From positions 104,615-168,614 of the forward strand of contig NZ_QNRU01000002.1 in the NCBI RefSeq assembly GCF_003315235.1: a DNA stretch of 64,000 bases, given 5' to 3'. The notes beneath the pieces are model-generated. The model worked only from the letters and a program-made list of their open reading frames with translations, had not been told where the DNA came from and did no database searches. Numbering within the stretch: the first letter of the stretch is position 1; each line of letters opens with the position of its first letter. The stretch comes from Neisseria gonorrhoeae. GTDB taxonomy: Bacteria; Pseudomonadota; Gammaproteobacteria; Burkholderiales; Neisseriaceae. Below, piece by piece: positions 55,046 through 64,000 of the stretch. A program made the translations under genes and the position numbers.

Positions 55046-58000
55046 TCAGTAGCGTTCCAAATCGATATCCAAACCCAGTGAGCGAATCTCTTTGACCAAT
55101 ACGTTGAAGGACTCGGGCATACCGGCATCGATTTTGTGTTCGCCTTTGACGATGTTTTCGTACATTTTGGTACGGCCGTTCACGTCGTCAGACTTCACAG
55201 TCAGCATCTCTTGCAGCGTGTATGCCGCGCCGTATGCTTCCAATGCCCAAACCTCCATCTCACCGAAACGTTGGCCGCCAAACTGAGCTTTACCGCCCAG
55301 AGGTTGTTGAGTAACCAGACTGTACGGGCCGGTAGAACGCGCGTGCATTTTTTCGTCAACCAAGTGGTGCAGTTTCAGATAGTGCATCACACCGACTGTA
55401 ACCTTGCGGTCAAATGCTTCGCCTGAACGGCCGTCATACAGCGTGATTTGAGTTTTACTGTCGTTGAAGCCCAGTTTCTCAACCTCAGGATCTTCGCTTG
55501 GGTAAGCCAAGTTCAACATTTCGCGGATTTCAGACTCTTTCGCACCGTCGAATACAGGAGAGGCGAAAGATGCACCTTTACGCAGATTGGAAGCCAATTC
55601 GATGATTTCTTCATCAGTCAGGCTGTCCAAATCTTCTTTCTTACCGCTGCCGTTGTAGAGTTTGTTCAAGAACTCGCGCAGCTCGCCGGCTTTGCGTCGC
55701 TCTTTCAGCATACGGTCGATGCGCTCGCCGATACCTTTTGCCGCCCAACCCAAGTGAACTTCCAAAATCTGACCGATGTTCATACGGGAAGGTACGCCCA
55801 ACGGGTTCAGTACGATGTCCACAGGACGGCCGTCCGCCATGTACGGCATGTCTTCCACAGGCAGAATGCGAGATACCACACCTTTATTACCGTGGCGGCC
55901 CGCCATTTTGTCACCGGCTTGCAGACGGCGTTTGATGGCGATAAAGACTTTCACCATTTTTTGTACGCCGGGTTGCAGCTCGTCGCCTTGGGTCAGTTTT
56001 TTCTTCTTGATCTCATACAACTCATCCGCTTCTTCGCGTTTTTGTTGCAGGCTCAATTTAATCAGTTCCAACTGCTTGGCCAAATCTTCATCGGTCAAAC
56101 GGATATCGAACCAATCGTGCCTGCTCGGCAGACCCGCCAGATATTCGGTCGTGATTTCGCTGCCTTTGGCCAGCTTCATCGGGCCGCCGTTGGCTTTCTG
56201 ACCGACAATCATACGCTCGATACGGTCGAATGCGTCGTTGTCGAAAATACGCAATTGGTCGTTCAAATCCAAACGGTAGCGTTTCAATTCGGAATCGATA
56301 ATGGATTGGGCGCGTTTGTCGCGTTGGATGCCTTCGCGGGTAAAGACTTGAACGTCGATAACCGTACCGCTCATACCGGTAGGCATACGCAATGAAGTAT
56401 CTTTTACGTCAGACGCTTTTTCGCCGAAGATGGCGCGCAGCAGTTTTTCTTCCGGCGTCAGCTGGGTTTCGCCTTTAGGCGTTACCTTGCCTACCAACAC
56501 ATCGCCGGCTTCTACTTCCGCACCGATGTAAACGATACCGGATTCGTCCAAACGGTTTTGCATACGCTCGGACAAGTTCGGAATATCGCGGGTAATGTCT
56601 TCCGCACCCAGCTTGGTATCGCGGGCAACGACATTCAATTCCTCAATGTGAATCGAAGTATAGCGGTCGTCCGCAGCCACTTTTTCGGAAATCAGAATCG
56701 AGTCTTCGTAGTTGTAACCGTTCCACGGCATGAAGGCGATGGTCATATTTTGACCCAAAGCCAATTCGCCCAAATCGGTGGACGCGCCGTCGGCCACCAA
56801 ATCGCCGCGTTGCAAAACATCGCCTGCTTTGACAGCCGGACGTTGGTTGATGTTGGTAGATTGATTGGAACGGGTGAATTTAACCAAATTGTAAATATCG
56901 ACACCCACTTCGCCGGCAGTCGCTTCGTCGTCATGGACACGGATCACAACGCGGTTGGCATCGACATACTCGACCACGCCGCCTCGGCGGGCAACGATTG
57001 CAGTAGCAGAGTCAACGGCAACGGAACGCTCGATACCGGTACCGACCATCGGTTTTTCAGGACGCAGACAAGGCACTGCCTGACGTTGCATGTTGGCACC
57101 CATCAATGCGCGGTTCGCGTCATCGTGTTCCAAGAACGGAATCAGGGATGCCGCAACGGATACCACCTGACCGGTTGCCACGTCCATATATTGGACGCGG
57201 TCGGGCGTTGCCATAATGGTTTCGCCTTTTTCACGACAGGTAACCAAATCGCCAATCAGATTGCCGTCTGAATCCAAATCGGCATTCGCCTGTGCAATCA
57301 CATAGCGGCCTTCTTCGATGGCAGACAAGTAATCAATTTCCTCGGTTACTTTGCCGTCAATAACGCGGCGGTAAGGCGTTTCCAAGAAACCGTAATCATT
57401 GGTGCGCGCGTAAACAGACAATGAGTTGATCAAACCGATGTTCGGACCTTCAGGCGTTTCAATAGGACATACACGTCCATAGTGGGTCGGATGCACGTCC
57501 CGCACTTCGAAGCCGGCACGTTCGCGGGTCAAACCGCCCGGGCCCAATGCAGATACACGGCGTTTATGGGTTACTTCAGACAAGGGATTGGTCTGATCCA
57601 TAAACTGACTCAATTGGCTGGAGCCGAAGAATTCTTTGATGGCGGCAGAAACGGGTTTCGCATTAATCAAGTCGTGCGGCATCAAGTTTTCTGATTCCGC
57701 CTGATTCAAACGTTCTTTTACGGCACGTTCCACACGAGCCAAACCGCTGCGGAATTGGTTTTCAGTCAGCTCGCCTACCGACCGTACTCGACGGTTGCCC
57801 AAGTGATCGATATCGTCCACTTCGCCATGGCCGTTACGCAACTCGACCAAAGTCGCAATCGAGGCGACAATATCTTCGACGCTCAGGACATAACCGCCTT
57901 TGTCGGCAGCACCGGCAAACGTCTCGTTCAACAGGCGGCCGTACCAAGAGTTTTGTTGGGCTTCGGACAGTTTTTGTTCGTATGTGCGCGTATTAAATTT

Positions 58001-59224
58001 CATACGGCCTACGCGGGACAAATCGTAGCTGTCTTCACTGAAGAACAAGCGGTTAAACAATTGCTCGACCGCCTCTTCGGTGGGCGGTTCGCCCGGACGC
58101 ATCATACGGTAAATCGCAACACGCGCCGCCTGCCGGCCGGCAGTCTCATCCGTGCGCAAGGTATTGGAAATATAAGCACCCTGATCCAACTCATTGATGT
58201 AAAGGGTCGTAATTTCTTTTACGCCGTTAATATCAAATTTGGCCAACAACTCTTCTGTAATTTCATCATTGGCAGAAGCCAATACCTCGCCGGTTTCCGA
58301 ATCAATCAAATCGGCAGCCAATGCTTTGCCCAGCAGGCTTTCCTGTTCTACATCCAAACGGGTCAGGCCTGCATTGGTAATATCACGGATATTTTTCGCA
58401 GTAATGCGCTTACCTTTGGCAACCAATACATTGCCTTCTTTATCCAAGATATCGACCTTGGCAGTTTCGCCTTTCAGACGGCCTGCGACCAAATCGGTTT
58501 GAACACCGTTTGAAGACAAATAAAACGTTTCTTTGTCGTAGAAAATATCCAAGATTTGCTCATTGTTGTAGCCCAAAGCCTTCAACAAAATCGTTACCGG
58601 CATTTTACGGCGGCGGTCGATACGGAAATACAGCAAATCTTTCGGATCAAATTCAAAATCCAACCATGAACCACGGTAGGGAATGATGCGGGCGGAGAAT
58701 AACAATTTGCCGGAAGAGTGTGTCTTACCTTTGTCATGCTCGAAGAACACACCGGGCGAACGGTGCAACTGGGAAACAATCACACGCTCTGTGCCGTTAA
58801 TCACAAAAGAACCGCTCGGGGTCATCAACGGAATTTCGCCCATATACACTTCGTTTTCACGAACTTCTTTTACCGTCGGTTTAGACGCTTCCTTATCCAA
58901 AATCACCAAACGGATACGCGCGCGCAGAGGGGCAGCATAAGTGATTCCGCGCAATTGACATTCAGGGATATCGAACAAAGGCTCGCCCAGCGTGTAATAT
59001 ACAAACTCCAGACGAGCATAACCGTTGTGGCTCACAATCGGGAAAATAGAATTAAATGCCGCTTGCAGACCGTCATCGGTACGTTTGTCAAAAGCATTTT
59101 CCAGCTGCAAAAATTTCGCATAAGAATCAATTTGGGTTGCCAGTAGAAAAGGAACTTCCAAAACATTTTCCCGCTTTGCAAAACTCTTACGGATACGTTT
59201 TTTCTCGGTAAACGAATAGTTCAT
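55046..59224 (-). CDS. rpoB: RNA polymerase beta subunit
   Basis: A 1392-residue subunit starting [24 protein letters not shown] lies 6 bases before this ATG, and a GTG two codons upstream is less likely. The rifampicin pocket [20 protein letters not shown] followed by [10 protein letters not shown] is wild type at the Asp and His positions that change in resistant neisserial isolates. The C-terminal region with [20 protein letters not shown] is complete. Confidence 0.98.
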   Translation of the reverse strand: MNYSFTEKKRIRKSFAKRENVLEVPFLLATQIDSYAKFLQLENAFDKRTDDGLQAAFNSIFPIVSHNGYARLEFVYYTLGEPLFDIPECQLRGITYAAPLRARIRLVILDKEASKPTVKEVRENEVYMGEIPLMTPSGSFVINGTERVIVSQLHRSPGVFFEHDKGKTHSSGKLLFSARIIPYRGSWLDFEFDPKDLLYFRIDRRRKMPVTILLKALGYNNEQILDIFYDKETFYLSSNGVQTDLVAGRLKGETAKVDILDKEGNVLVAKGKRITAKNIRDITNAGLTRLDVEQESLLGKALAADLIDSETGEVLASANDEITEELLAKFDINGVKEITTLYINELDQGAYISNTLRTDETAGRQAARVAIYRMMRPGEPPTEEAVEQLFNRLFFSEDSYDLSRVGRMKFNTRTYEQKLSEAQQNSWYGRLLNETFAGAADKGGYVLSVEDIVASIATLVELRNGHGEVDDIDHLGNRRVRSVGELTENQFRSGLARVERAVKERLNQAESENLMPHDLINAKPVSAAIKEFFGSSQLSQFMDQTNPLSEVTHKRRVSALGPGGLTRERAGFEVRDVHPTHYGRVCPIETPEGPNIGLINSLSVYARTNDYGFLETPYRRVIDGKVTEEIDYLSAIEEGRYVIAQANADLDSDGNLIGDLVTCREKGETIMATPDRVQYMDVATGQVVSVAASLIPFLEHDDANRALMGANMQRQAVPCLRPEKPMVGTGIERSVAVDSATAIVARRGGVVEYVDANRVVIRVHDDEATAGEVGVDIYNLVKFTRSNQSTNINQRPAVKAGDVLQRGDLVADGASTDLGELALGQNMTIAFMPWNGYNYEDSILISEKVAADDRYTSIHIEELNVVARDTKLGAEDITRDIPNLSERMQNRLDESGIVYIGAEVEAGDVLVGKVTPKGETQLTPEEKLLRAIFGEKASDVKDTSLRMPTGMSGTVIDVQVFTREGIQRDKRAQSIIDSELKRYRLDLNDQLRIFDNDAFDRIERMIVGQKANGGPMKLAKGSEITTEYLAGLPSRHDWFDIRLTDEDLAKQLELIKLSLQQKREEADELYEIKKKKLTQGDELQPGVQKMVKVFIAIKRRLQAGDKMAGRHGNKGVVSRILPVEDMPYMADGRPVDIVLNPLGVPSRMNIGQILEVHLGWAAKGIGERIDRMLKERRKAGELREFLNKLYNGSGKKEDLDSLTDEEIIELASNLRKGASFASPVFDGAKESEIREMLNLAYPSEDPEVEKLGFNDSKTQITLYDGRSGEAFDRKVTVGVMHYLKLHHLVDEKMHARSTGPYSLVTQQPLGGKAQFGGQRFGEMEVWALEAYGAAYTLQEMLTVKSDDVNGRTKMYENIVKGEHKIDAGMPESFNVLVKEIRSLGLDIDLERY

Positions 59225-59290
59225 ACACACTCCGAAAAGTAATTTTCAATAATAGGCCGTCTGAAAACAACGGTACGCATCAATCTGATA

Positions 59291-59340
59291 TTTACATTTA
59301 TTTGCAATGATTTGATAAAAACTATGCAAATAAATGTAAA
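59291..59340 (-). promoter_or_regulatory. Perfect AT-rich inverted repeat in the rplL-rpoB spacer
   Basis: TTTACATTTATTTGCA (59291-59306) and its exact complement (59325-59340) would form a 16-bp stem with an 18-base loop in the transcript. It lies between the attenuator hairpin and rpoB. In E. coli an RNase III site occupies this spacer. Confidence 0.6.
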
Positions 59341-59372
59341 CAATACTTAATGCTTATTTTAAGAAGCAAAAT

Positions 59373-59398
59373 AAGGCTGGCAGAAAACTGCCAGCCTT
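59373..59398 (-). terminator. Attenuator hairpin between rplL and rpoB
   Basis: AAGGCTGGCAG and CTGCCAGCCTT form an 11-bp GC-rich stem over four bases, followed on the minus strand by ATTTTG. In other bacteria partial termination here lowers rpoBC relative to L7/L12. Confidence 0.8.
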
Positions 59399-59414
59399 CA
59401 TAAGAAGCATCAAA

Positions 59415-59786
59415 TTATTTGATTTCGACTTTAGCGCCTGCTGCTTCCAGTTGTTTTTGGATGTCTTCGGCTTCAGCTTTAGAAACACCCTCTTTAATGG
59501 TTTTAGGTGCGCCGTCAACGATGTCTTTAGCTTCTTTCAGACCCAAACCAGTAATTGCACGGACAACTTTAATCACGCCGACTTTTTGATCGCCGGCAGA
59601 AGCCAAAACGACATCAAATTCGGTTTTTTCTTCAGCATCGGCAGCACCGGCACCAGCAGGACCTGCAACTGCAACAGCAGCAGCAGAAACACCGAATTTT
59701 TCTTCAAAAGCTTTAACCAGGTCATTCAATTCCATTACGGTCAAAGAACCAACTGCTTCCAAAATGTCTTCTTTAGTAATAGCCAT
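59415..59786 (-). CDS. rplL: Large-subunit ribosomal protein L7/L12
   Basis: A 123-residue stalk protein that recruits translation GTPases. The N-terminal dimerisation helix pair [20 protein letters not shown], the Ala/Gly-rich hinge ([18 protein letters not shown]) and the C-terminal domain [20 protein letters not shown] are complete. It lies 57 bases after rplJ. Confidence 0.98.
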
Positions 59787-59843
59787 GCTATTTTACTCCA
59801 AATATTGTATTAAAAAATAATTGATTAACAGAAACAAAATCGA

Positions 59844-60344
59844 TTAAGCAGCTTCTTCGCCGGCTTTTTTCTCTGCCAAAGCAGCCAAACCGCGCGCAAA
59901 GCCCGATACAGGAGCTTGCATAACGAACAACAGTTTGGACAACAGCTCTTCGCGGCTCGGAATAGAAGCCAACTCAGCAACCTGAGCAGCATTCATTACT
60001 TCGCCATTGTAAGAACCGGCTTTAACGACAATTTTGTCATCTTTTTTCGCGAATTGGTGCAACACTTTAGCAGCAGCAACAGCATCTTCAGAAGCAGCGT
60101 AAACCAACGGACCAACCATTTGATCGGCCAATTCTACAAATGAAGTACCTTGCACTGCGCGACGAGCCAGAGTATTTTTCAGAACGCGCAAATAAACGCC
60201 TTCTTTACGTGCATTCGCACGAAGCTCAGTCATACTGGAAACACTGATACCGCGATATTCAGCGACTACGAGGGTTTGAGCATTAGCAATTGCCGCGCTA
60301 ATTTCCTCGACCGCCACTTTCTTGGTTTCAATATTGAGACTCAA
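59844..60344 (-). CDS. rplJ: Large-subunit ribosomal protein L10
   Basis: A 166-residue uL10, base of the L7/L12 stalk. It starts [20 protein letters not shown]. The C-terminal helix that binds L7/L12 dimers ([20 protein letters not shown]...) is present. The leader upstream resembles the autoregulatory L10 leader. Confidence 0.98.
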   Translation of the reverse strand: MSLNIETKKVAVEEISAAIANAQTLVVAEYRGISVSSMTELRANARKEGVYLRVLKNTLARRAVQGTSFVELADQMVGPLVYAASEDAVAAAKVLHQFAKKDDKIVVKAGSYNGEVMNAAQVAELASIPSREELLSKLLFVMQAPVSGFARGLAALAEKKAGEEAA

Positions 60345-60503
60345 GGTCTACCTCCCACTGTTTATAAACAGGATACCAAAACGATATCCCACCAGCGCGG
60401 TAACCTAAAAAGACATCTTACAAGCAATCTTGCAATGTGTTTCAGGACTACCGTCTGCGTAGGGCAGTTACGATTAAATCTTACGATCCCTACGGTCTTG
60501 GAC
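60345..60503 (-). promoter_or_regulatory. L10 leader (ribosomal protein autoregulatory RNA)
   Basis: The minus-strand leader of rplJ contains paired CCGTAGGG and CCCTACGCAGACGG segments, then AGGTTACCGCGCTGG and GGGAGGTAGACC just before the start. Such conserved leaders bind the L10-L12 complex to repress translation. The CCCTACGCAGACGG element is typical of the L10 leader in beta- and gamma-proteobacteria. Confidence 0.7.
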
Positions 60504-60526
60504 ATCTACTTAATTTTAAGTAGCCC

Positions 60527-60565
60527 AAATTCAAGCAACTCAAAAACAGAGTTGCTTGAAAATTT
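60527..60565 (-). terminator. Hairpin after rplA
   Basis: TTCAAGCAACTC (60530-60541) pairs with GAGTTGCTTGAA (60549-60560), with flanking AAAT/ATTT. Only a short T run follows, so it may be an attenuator between rplKA and rplJL. Confidence 0.65.
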
Positions 60566-60571
60566 CTTAGA

Positions 60572-61267
60572 TTAGTTATTCACGCTTGATGTATCAACGC
60601 GAACACCTAAACCCATAGTGCTGGATACAGCAACTTTTTTCAGGTACTGACCTTTAGCAGCAGCAGGTTTGGCTTTAACGATAGCGTCCAGCAACGCATC
60701 AAAGTTCTCTTTCAAATCAGCTTCAGCGAATGAAGCACGACCAATCGTTGCATGAACAATACCTGCCTTGTCGGTACGGTACTGCACTTGACCTGCTTTT
60801 GCATTTTTTACCGCTTCGGCAACATTAGGGGTAACCGTACCTATTTTAGGGTTTGGCATCAGACCACGAGGACCCAAGATGGTACCCAATTGACCAACGA
60901 TACGCATTGCATCAGGAGAAGCAATAACAACATCAAAGTTCAGATTGCCTGCTTTGATTTCAGCAGCCAAATCTTCGAAACCGACGACATCCGCACCAGC
61001 CTCTTTAGCAGCTTCTGCATTTACACCTTGAGTAAATACAGCCACACGGGTTGTCTTACCAGTACCTTTAGGCAGAACGACTGAACCACGGATAACTTGG
61101 TCAGATTTACGAGAATCAACGCCCAAGTTGAAAGATACGTCAACAGATTCGTCAAATTTAGCGGTAGCAGCTTTTTTAACCAAGGCAATTGCTTCGTCGA
61201 TTGCGTACAGTTTGTTAGCTTCAACAGAAGAGCGAAGAACTTTCAAGCGTTTAGATACTTTAGCCAT
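60572..61267 (-). CDS. rplA: Large-subunit ribosomal protein L1
   Basis: A 231-residue uL1 of the mobile E-site stalk. It starts [20 protein letters not shown]. The signature [20 protein letters not shown] and [13 protein letters not shown] are present. In E. coli L1 represses the rplKA message. The ATG shares one base with the rplK stop. Confidence 0.98.
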   Translation of the reverse strand: MAKVSKRLKVLRSSVEANKLYAIDEAIALVKKAATAKFDESVDVSFNLGVDSRKSDQVIRGSVVLPKGTGKTTRVAVFTQGVNAEAAKEAGADVVGFEDLAAEIKAGNLNFDVVIASPDAMRIVGQLGTILGPRGLMPNPKIGTVTPNVAEAVKNAKAGQVQYRTDKAGIVHATIGRASFAEADLKENFDALLDAIVKAKPAAAKGQYLKKVAVSSTMGLGVRVDTSSVNN

Positions 61268-61701
61268 TATACAACACCCTCCACGTCCAAGCCCATTGAG
61301 CGAGCAGAACCTGCTATAGTACGAACAGCCGCATCCAAGTCAGCAGCAGTCAAATCAGGCTCTTTAGTTTTAGCAATTTCTTCCAACTGGGCACGGGTCA
61401 ATTTACCTACCTTGTTTGTCAGAGGATTAGAACTACCTTTTTGCAAACCGGCGGCTTTTTTCAACAGAATAGAAGCCGGAGGAGTTTTCATCACAAATGT
61501 GAATGATTTATCTGCAAATGCAGTAATCACAACCGGAATTGGCAAACCAGATTCCATACCTTGGGTTGCAGCATTAAATGCTTTACAGAATTCCATGATA
61601 TTCAAACCACGTTGACCCAAAGCAGGACCAACTGGGGGGGATGGATTGGCTTTGCCTGCAGGAATTTGCAGTTTAATATAGCCGATAATTTTCTTTGCCA
61701 C
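61267..61701 (-). CDS. rplK: Large-subunit ribosomal protein L11
   Basis: A 144-residue uL11 at the GTPase-associated centre. It starts [40 protein letters not shown] is conserved. The SPP codons create a C7 run, but the frame is intact and the gene essential. It heads the L11 operon after its own promoter. Confidence 0.98.
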   Translation of the reverse strand: MAKKIIGYIKLQIPAGKANPSPPVGPALGQRGLNIMEFCKAFNAATQGMESGLPIPVVITAFADKSFTFVMKTPPASILLKKAAGLQKGSSNPLTNKVGKLTRAQLEEIAKTKEPDLTAADLDAAVRTIAGSARSMGLDVEGVV

Positions 61702-61763
61702 TTAACGGACTCCTAAAAACGGGTAAGACGCGGAACCATTTCCGCTCCCCAAGTTAGTTTTTG

Positions 61764-61792
61764 ATTCTATCCTCTTATTGCTTTTTTTTCAA
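61764..61792 (-). promoter_or_regulatory. Promoter of the rplKA-rplJL-rpoBC genes
   Basis: Minus strand TTGAAA (61787-61792), a 17-base spacer and TAGAAT (61764-61769) lie in the 100-base nusG-rplK gap, as expected for an L11 operon promoter. Confidence 0.7.
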
Positions 61793-61801
61793 GTATAAAA
61801 A

Positions 61802-62338
61802 TCAGTTAATCTTCTCAACCTGGCTGAACTCCAGCTCAACGGGTGTTTCTCTACCAAATATCTGAACAGACACGCGTAACTTATTCCGTTCATAATTGAC
61901 CTCCTCAACCACCCCGTTAAAATCCGCAAACGGTCCTTCATTTACACGAACCTGTTGACCGACCTCAAATTCAACTTTTGGTTTCGGCTTCTCTATGCCG
62001 GTCTGAACCTGCTGTAAAATAATTTCAGCCTCTCTCTGACTAATCGGCGTGGGTCTATTAGCCCTCCCTCCAATAAAACCAGAAACACGGGGAGTGCTTT
62101 TTACAAGATGCCAAGAGTCATCTGTCATTTCCATCTCAACTAACACATAACCAGGATATGACTTTCTTTCACTAATAGTCTTACGACCATTGCGGATATC
62201 AACAACTTTCTCTACAGGCACCAGAATTTGTCCGAAATAATCTCCCATCTCCTCACGGGCAATTCGCTCTTCCAATATTCGTTGGACATTCTTCTCAAAC
62301 CCCGAATACGCCTGTACAACATACCATTTTTTCGACAT
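61802..62338 (-). CDS. nusG: Transcription termination/antitermination factor NusG
   Basis: A 178-residue factor. The NGN domain, starting [20 protein letters not shown], binds RNA polymerase. The C-terminal KOW domain with [20 protein letters not shown] contacts Rho or S10. It starts 1 base after secE, so the two are translationally coupled. Confidence 0.98.
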
Positions 62339-62339
62339 C

Positions 62340-62618
62340 TCAACCTTCCCTTCTCAGCAATACATCAAAAAATAACCACGAAATTGCTGTATCTGCCGCA
62401 TAGATAAATATAGAAAGCACAGCAACAAACACTATAACAAATACAGTCATTCTGACGGCATCTTCACGCTTAGGCCAAACCACCTTTTTGAATTCGGACC
62501 AAGAATTTGAGAAATATGCAAAAAAACCCTCCTTACCGGAATTAGATGCAGATTCTTTATCTTGAACAACCAGTTGATTCACTTTAACATTCTTTTTTTC
62601 AGGCGTATGTTCTGTCAT
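62340..62618 (-). CDS. secE: Preprotein translocase subunit SecE
   Basis: A 92-residue SecE of the short type. A charged N-terminal region leads into the amphipathic helix [20 protein letters not shown] and then a C-terminal membrane helix ([20 protein letters not shown]). It clamps SecY, encoded at 32014. The extra N-terminal membrane helices of E. coli SecE are absent. Confidence 0.96.
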
Positions 62619-62693
62619 ATTATTTATCCATCATAGCATCTGTCTATTCTCAATCCATGTAAATGGCAAGAGAGTTTACTAAATAACAAATAC

Positions 62694-62723
62694 AAAAAAA
62701 TTAACCGGCACAAGGCCGGTTAA
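62694..62723 (-). terminator. Terminator of tuf-tRNA-Trp
   Basis: TTAACCGGC and GCCGGTTAA form a 9-bp stem with a 5-base loop and a T7 run on the minus strand. It ends the tuf-tRNA-Trp transcript before secE. Confidence 0.93.
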
Positions 62724-62732
62724 TTTTTTATT

Positions 62733-62808
62733 TGGCAGGCCAAGAGGGTCTCGAACCCCCAACCCTCGGTTTTGGAGACCGATACTCTACCAATTGAGCT
62801 ATTGGCCT
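62733..62808 (-). tRNA. tRNA-Trp (anticodon CCA)
   Basis: A 76-base cloverleaf on the minus strand starting AGGCCAATAGCTCAATTGG. The anticodon loop CTCCAAA contains CCA, and the 3' CCA is encoded. It lies 6 bases after tuf copy 2 and before secE, the same order as in many proteobacteria. Confidence 0.97.
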
Positions 62809-62814
62809 CTAAAC

Positions 62815-63999
62815 TTAAGCGATAACAGAAGAAACCACGCCGGCACCCACGGTACGGCCGCCTTCGCGAATCGCAAAGCGCAGACCTTCTTCCATAGCGA
62901 TAGGCGCAATCAGTTCTACAGTAATGGTTACGTTCTCACCCGGCATTACCATTTCCACACCTTTTTCCAAAGTAACCGCGCCGGTTACGTCAGTGGTACG
63001 GAAGTAGAATTGGGGACGGTAGTTGGCGAAAAACGGGGTATGGCGGCCGCCCTCTTCTTTGCTCAATACGTACACTTCTGCTTTGAACTTGGTGTGAGGA
63101 GTGATAGTACCCGGTTTGGCCAATACCTGACCGCGTTCTACGTCTTCACGTTTGGTACCGCGCAGCAATACGCCTACGTTGTCGCCCGCCTGACCTTCGT
63201 CCAGCAGTTTGCGGAACATTTCAACGCCGGTACAGGTGGTTTTTTGGGTTTCTTTCAGACCGACGATTTCAATCTCGTCACCAACGTGGATGATACCTCG
63301 CTCTACACGGCCGGTGACTACGGTACCGCGGCCGGAAATGGAGAACACGTCTTCGATAGGCAGCAGGAATGGTTTGTCCACGGCACGCTCGGGAGTCGGG
63401 ATGTAGCTGTCCAATGCGGTAGCCAGTTCGAAGATTTTTTCTTCGTAAGCGGCATCGCCTTCCAAGGCTTTCAGTGCGGAACCTTGTACGATCGGGCAGT
63501 CGTCGCCGGGGAAGTCGTAGCTGGACAGCAGGTCGCGGATTTCCATTTCAACCAGTTCCAACAGCTCGGCATCGTCGACCATGTCGCATTTGTTCATGAA
63601 CACGATGATGTAAGGTACGCCTACTTGACGGGCCAGCAGGATGTGTTCGCGGGTTTGCGGCATAGGGCCGTCGGCAGCAGAACATACCAGGATTGCACCG
63701 TCCATTTGTGCGGCGCCGGTAATCATGTTTTTAACGTAGTCGGCGTGACCCGGACAGTCTACGTGTGCGTAGTGGCGGGTTTCGGTTTCGTATTCTACGT
63801 GCGAGGTGTTAATGGTAATACCGCGTGCTTTTTCTTCGGGTGCGTTGTCGATTTGGTCGTAAGCTTTTGCAGCGCCGCCGAATTTTTTAGCTAAAATAGT
63901 AGTCAAAGCGGCAGTCAGGGTGGTTTTACCATGGTCAACGTGACCGATGGTGCCAACGTTTACGTGCGGTTTGCTACGTTCGAATTTTTCCTTAGCCAT
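62815..63999 (-). CDS. tuf: Elongation factor Tu, copy 2
   Basis: Same 394-residue protein as the copy at 43298, in the tRNA-Trp-secE-nusG context. Wherever I compared them the two coding sequences agree base for base. Identity starts at the shared TTAAGCGATAACAG around the stop codon and reaches the window edge just past the start codon. This implies ongoing gene conversion. Confidence 0.98.
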   Translation of the reverse strand: MAKEKFERSKPHVNVGTIGHVDHGKTTLTAALTTILAKKFGGAAKAYDQIDNAPEEKARGITINTSHVEYETETRHYAHVDCPGHADYVKNMITGAAQMDGAILVCSAADGPMPQTREHILLARQVGVPYIIVFMNKCDMVDDAELLELVEMEIRDLLSSYDFPGDDCPIVQGSALKALEGDAAYEEKIFELATALDSYIPTPERAVDKPFLLPIEDVFSISGRGTVVTGRVERGIIHVGDEIEIVGLKETQKTTCTGVEMFRKLLDEGQAGDNVGVLLRGTKREDVERGQVLAKPGTITPHTKFKAEVYVLSKEEGGRHTPFFANYRPQFYFRTTDVTGAVTLEKGVEMVMPGENVTITVELIAPIAMEEGLRFAIREGGRTVGAGVVSSVIA

Positions 64000-64000
64000 G

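Noticed and set aside
30174..59224. Antibiotic-resistance mutations in rpsL, rpsE, rpsJ, rplD, rplV and rpoB
   Set aside because: I checked the known positions (S12 Lys43/Lys88, S5 Thr24/Val27/Lys28, S10 Val57, the L4 loop, the L22 hairpin and the rifampicin pocket) and all read as wild type.
61629..61635. C7 run in rplK as a phase-variation tract
   Set aside because: It encodes the conserved Ser-Pro-Pro of an essential ribosomal protein and the frame is intact; slippage would be lethal.

Overview
The window is chromosomal DNA from a Neisseria of the meningitidis/gonorrhoeae/lactamica group. The main evidence is the DNA uptake sequence ATGCCGTCTGAA, present singly and as inverted pairs throughout. 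Correia elements (bounded by TATAG(C/T)GG), dRS3/NIME repeats (ATTCCC-N8-GGGAAT) and a neisserial porin beside a min-oxyR cluster agree with this. I cannot decide the species from this sequence alone.

Layout. Positions 1-900 hold the start of rsmG, a small membrane protein and tRNA-Thr(CGU). Positions 909-4000 hold a FUSC-type membrane protein and a NgoPII-like GGCC restriction-modification pair whose endonuclease gene is frameshifted. Positions 4121-15170 form the envelope cluster frr-uppS-cdsA-dxr-rseP-bamA-skp-lpxD-fabZ-lpxA, covering translation recycling, undecaprenyl carrier, phospholipid, isoprenoid, outer-membrane assembly and lipid A. An AT-rich Abi/HEPN gene with a structured leader is wedged between fabZ and lpxA. 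Positions 15600-25000 carry an alanine/sodium symporter, dadA, valS, a small secreted protein, truA and a PorB-type porin. A block of repeats follows (26 heptamer units and a NIME array), then oxyR-minE-minD-minC on the minus strand.

From 28770 to the end the minus strand carries nearly the whole core transcription/translation superregion. Read in transcription order from the right end it is tuf-tRNA-Trp / secE-nusG-rplK-rplA-rplJ-rplL-rpoB-rpoC / accessory lipoprotein and Slam genes / rpsL-rpsG-fusA-tuf-rpsJ / rplC-D-W-B-rpsS-rplV-rpsC-rplP-rpmC-rpsQ / rplN-X-E-rpsN-H-rplF-R-rpsE-rpmD-rplO-secY-infA-rpmJ-rpsM-K-D-rpoA-rplQ. The two tuf copies encode identical proteins and read as the same DNA sequence. 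Plausible sigma-70 promoters are visible before rplK, rpsL, rplC, rplN and minC.

The most interesting accessory material is in two places. (1) At 13470-14351 a HEPN-type Abi protein gene is preceded by a compact hairpin RNA candidate and by an inverted pair of the AGGTCGTCTGAA uptake-sequence dialect known from N. mucosa-type commensals, all inside the lipid A operon. This looks like a recently imported AbiF-type anti-phage unit. (2) At 47988-50491 a lipoprotein whose C-terminal half resembles factor H binding protein sits beside a gene for a Slam-type outer-membrane translocator. The lipoprotein gene is split at a G7 tract, and a second G7 tract abuts its -10 box, suggesting two-level phase variation. 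The Slam gene is also frameshifted and has two uptake sequences inside its reading frame.
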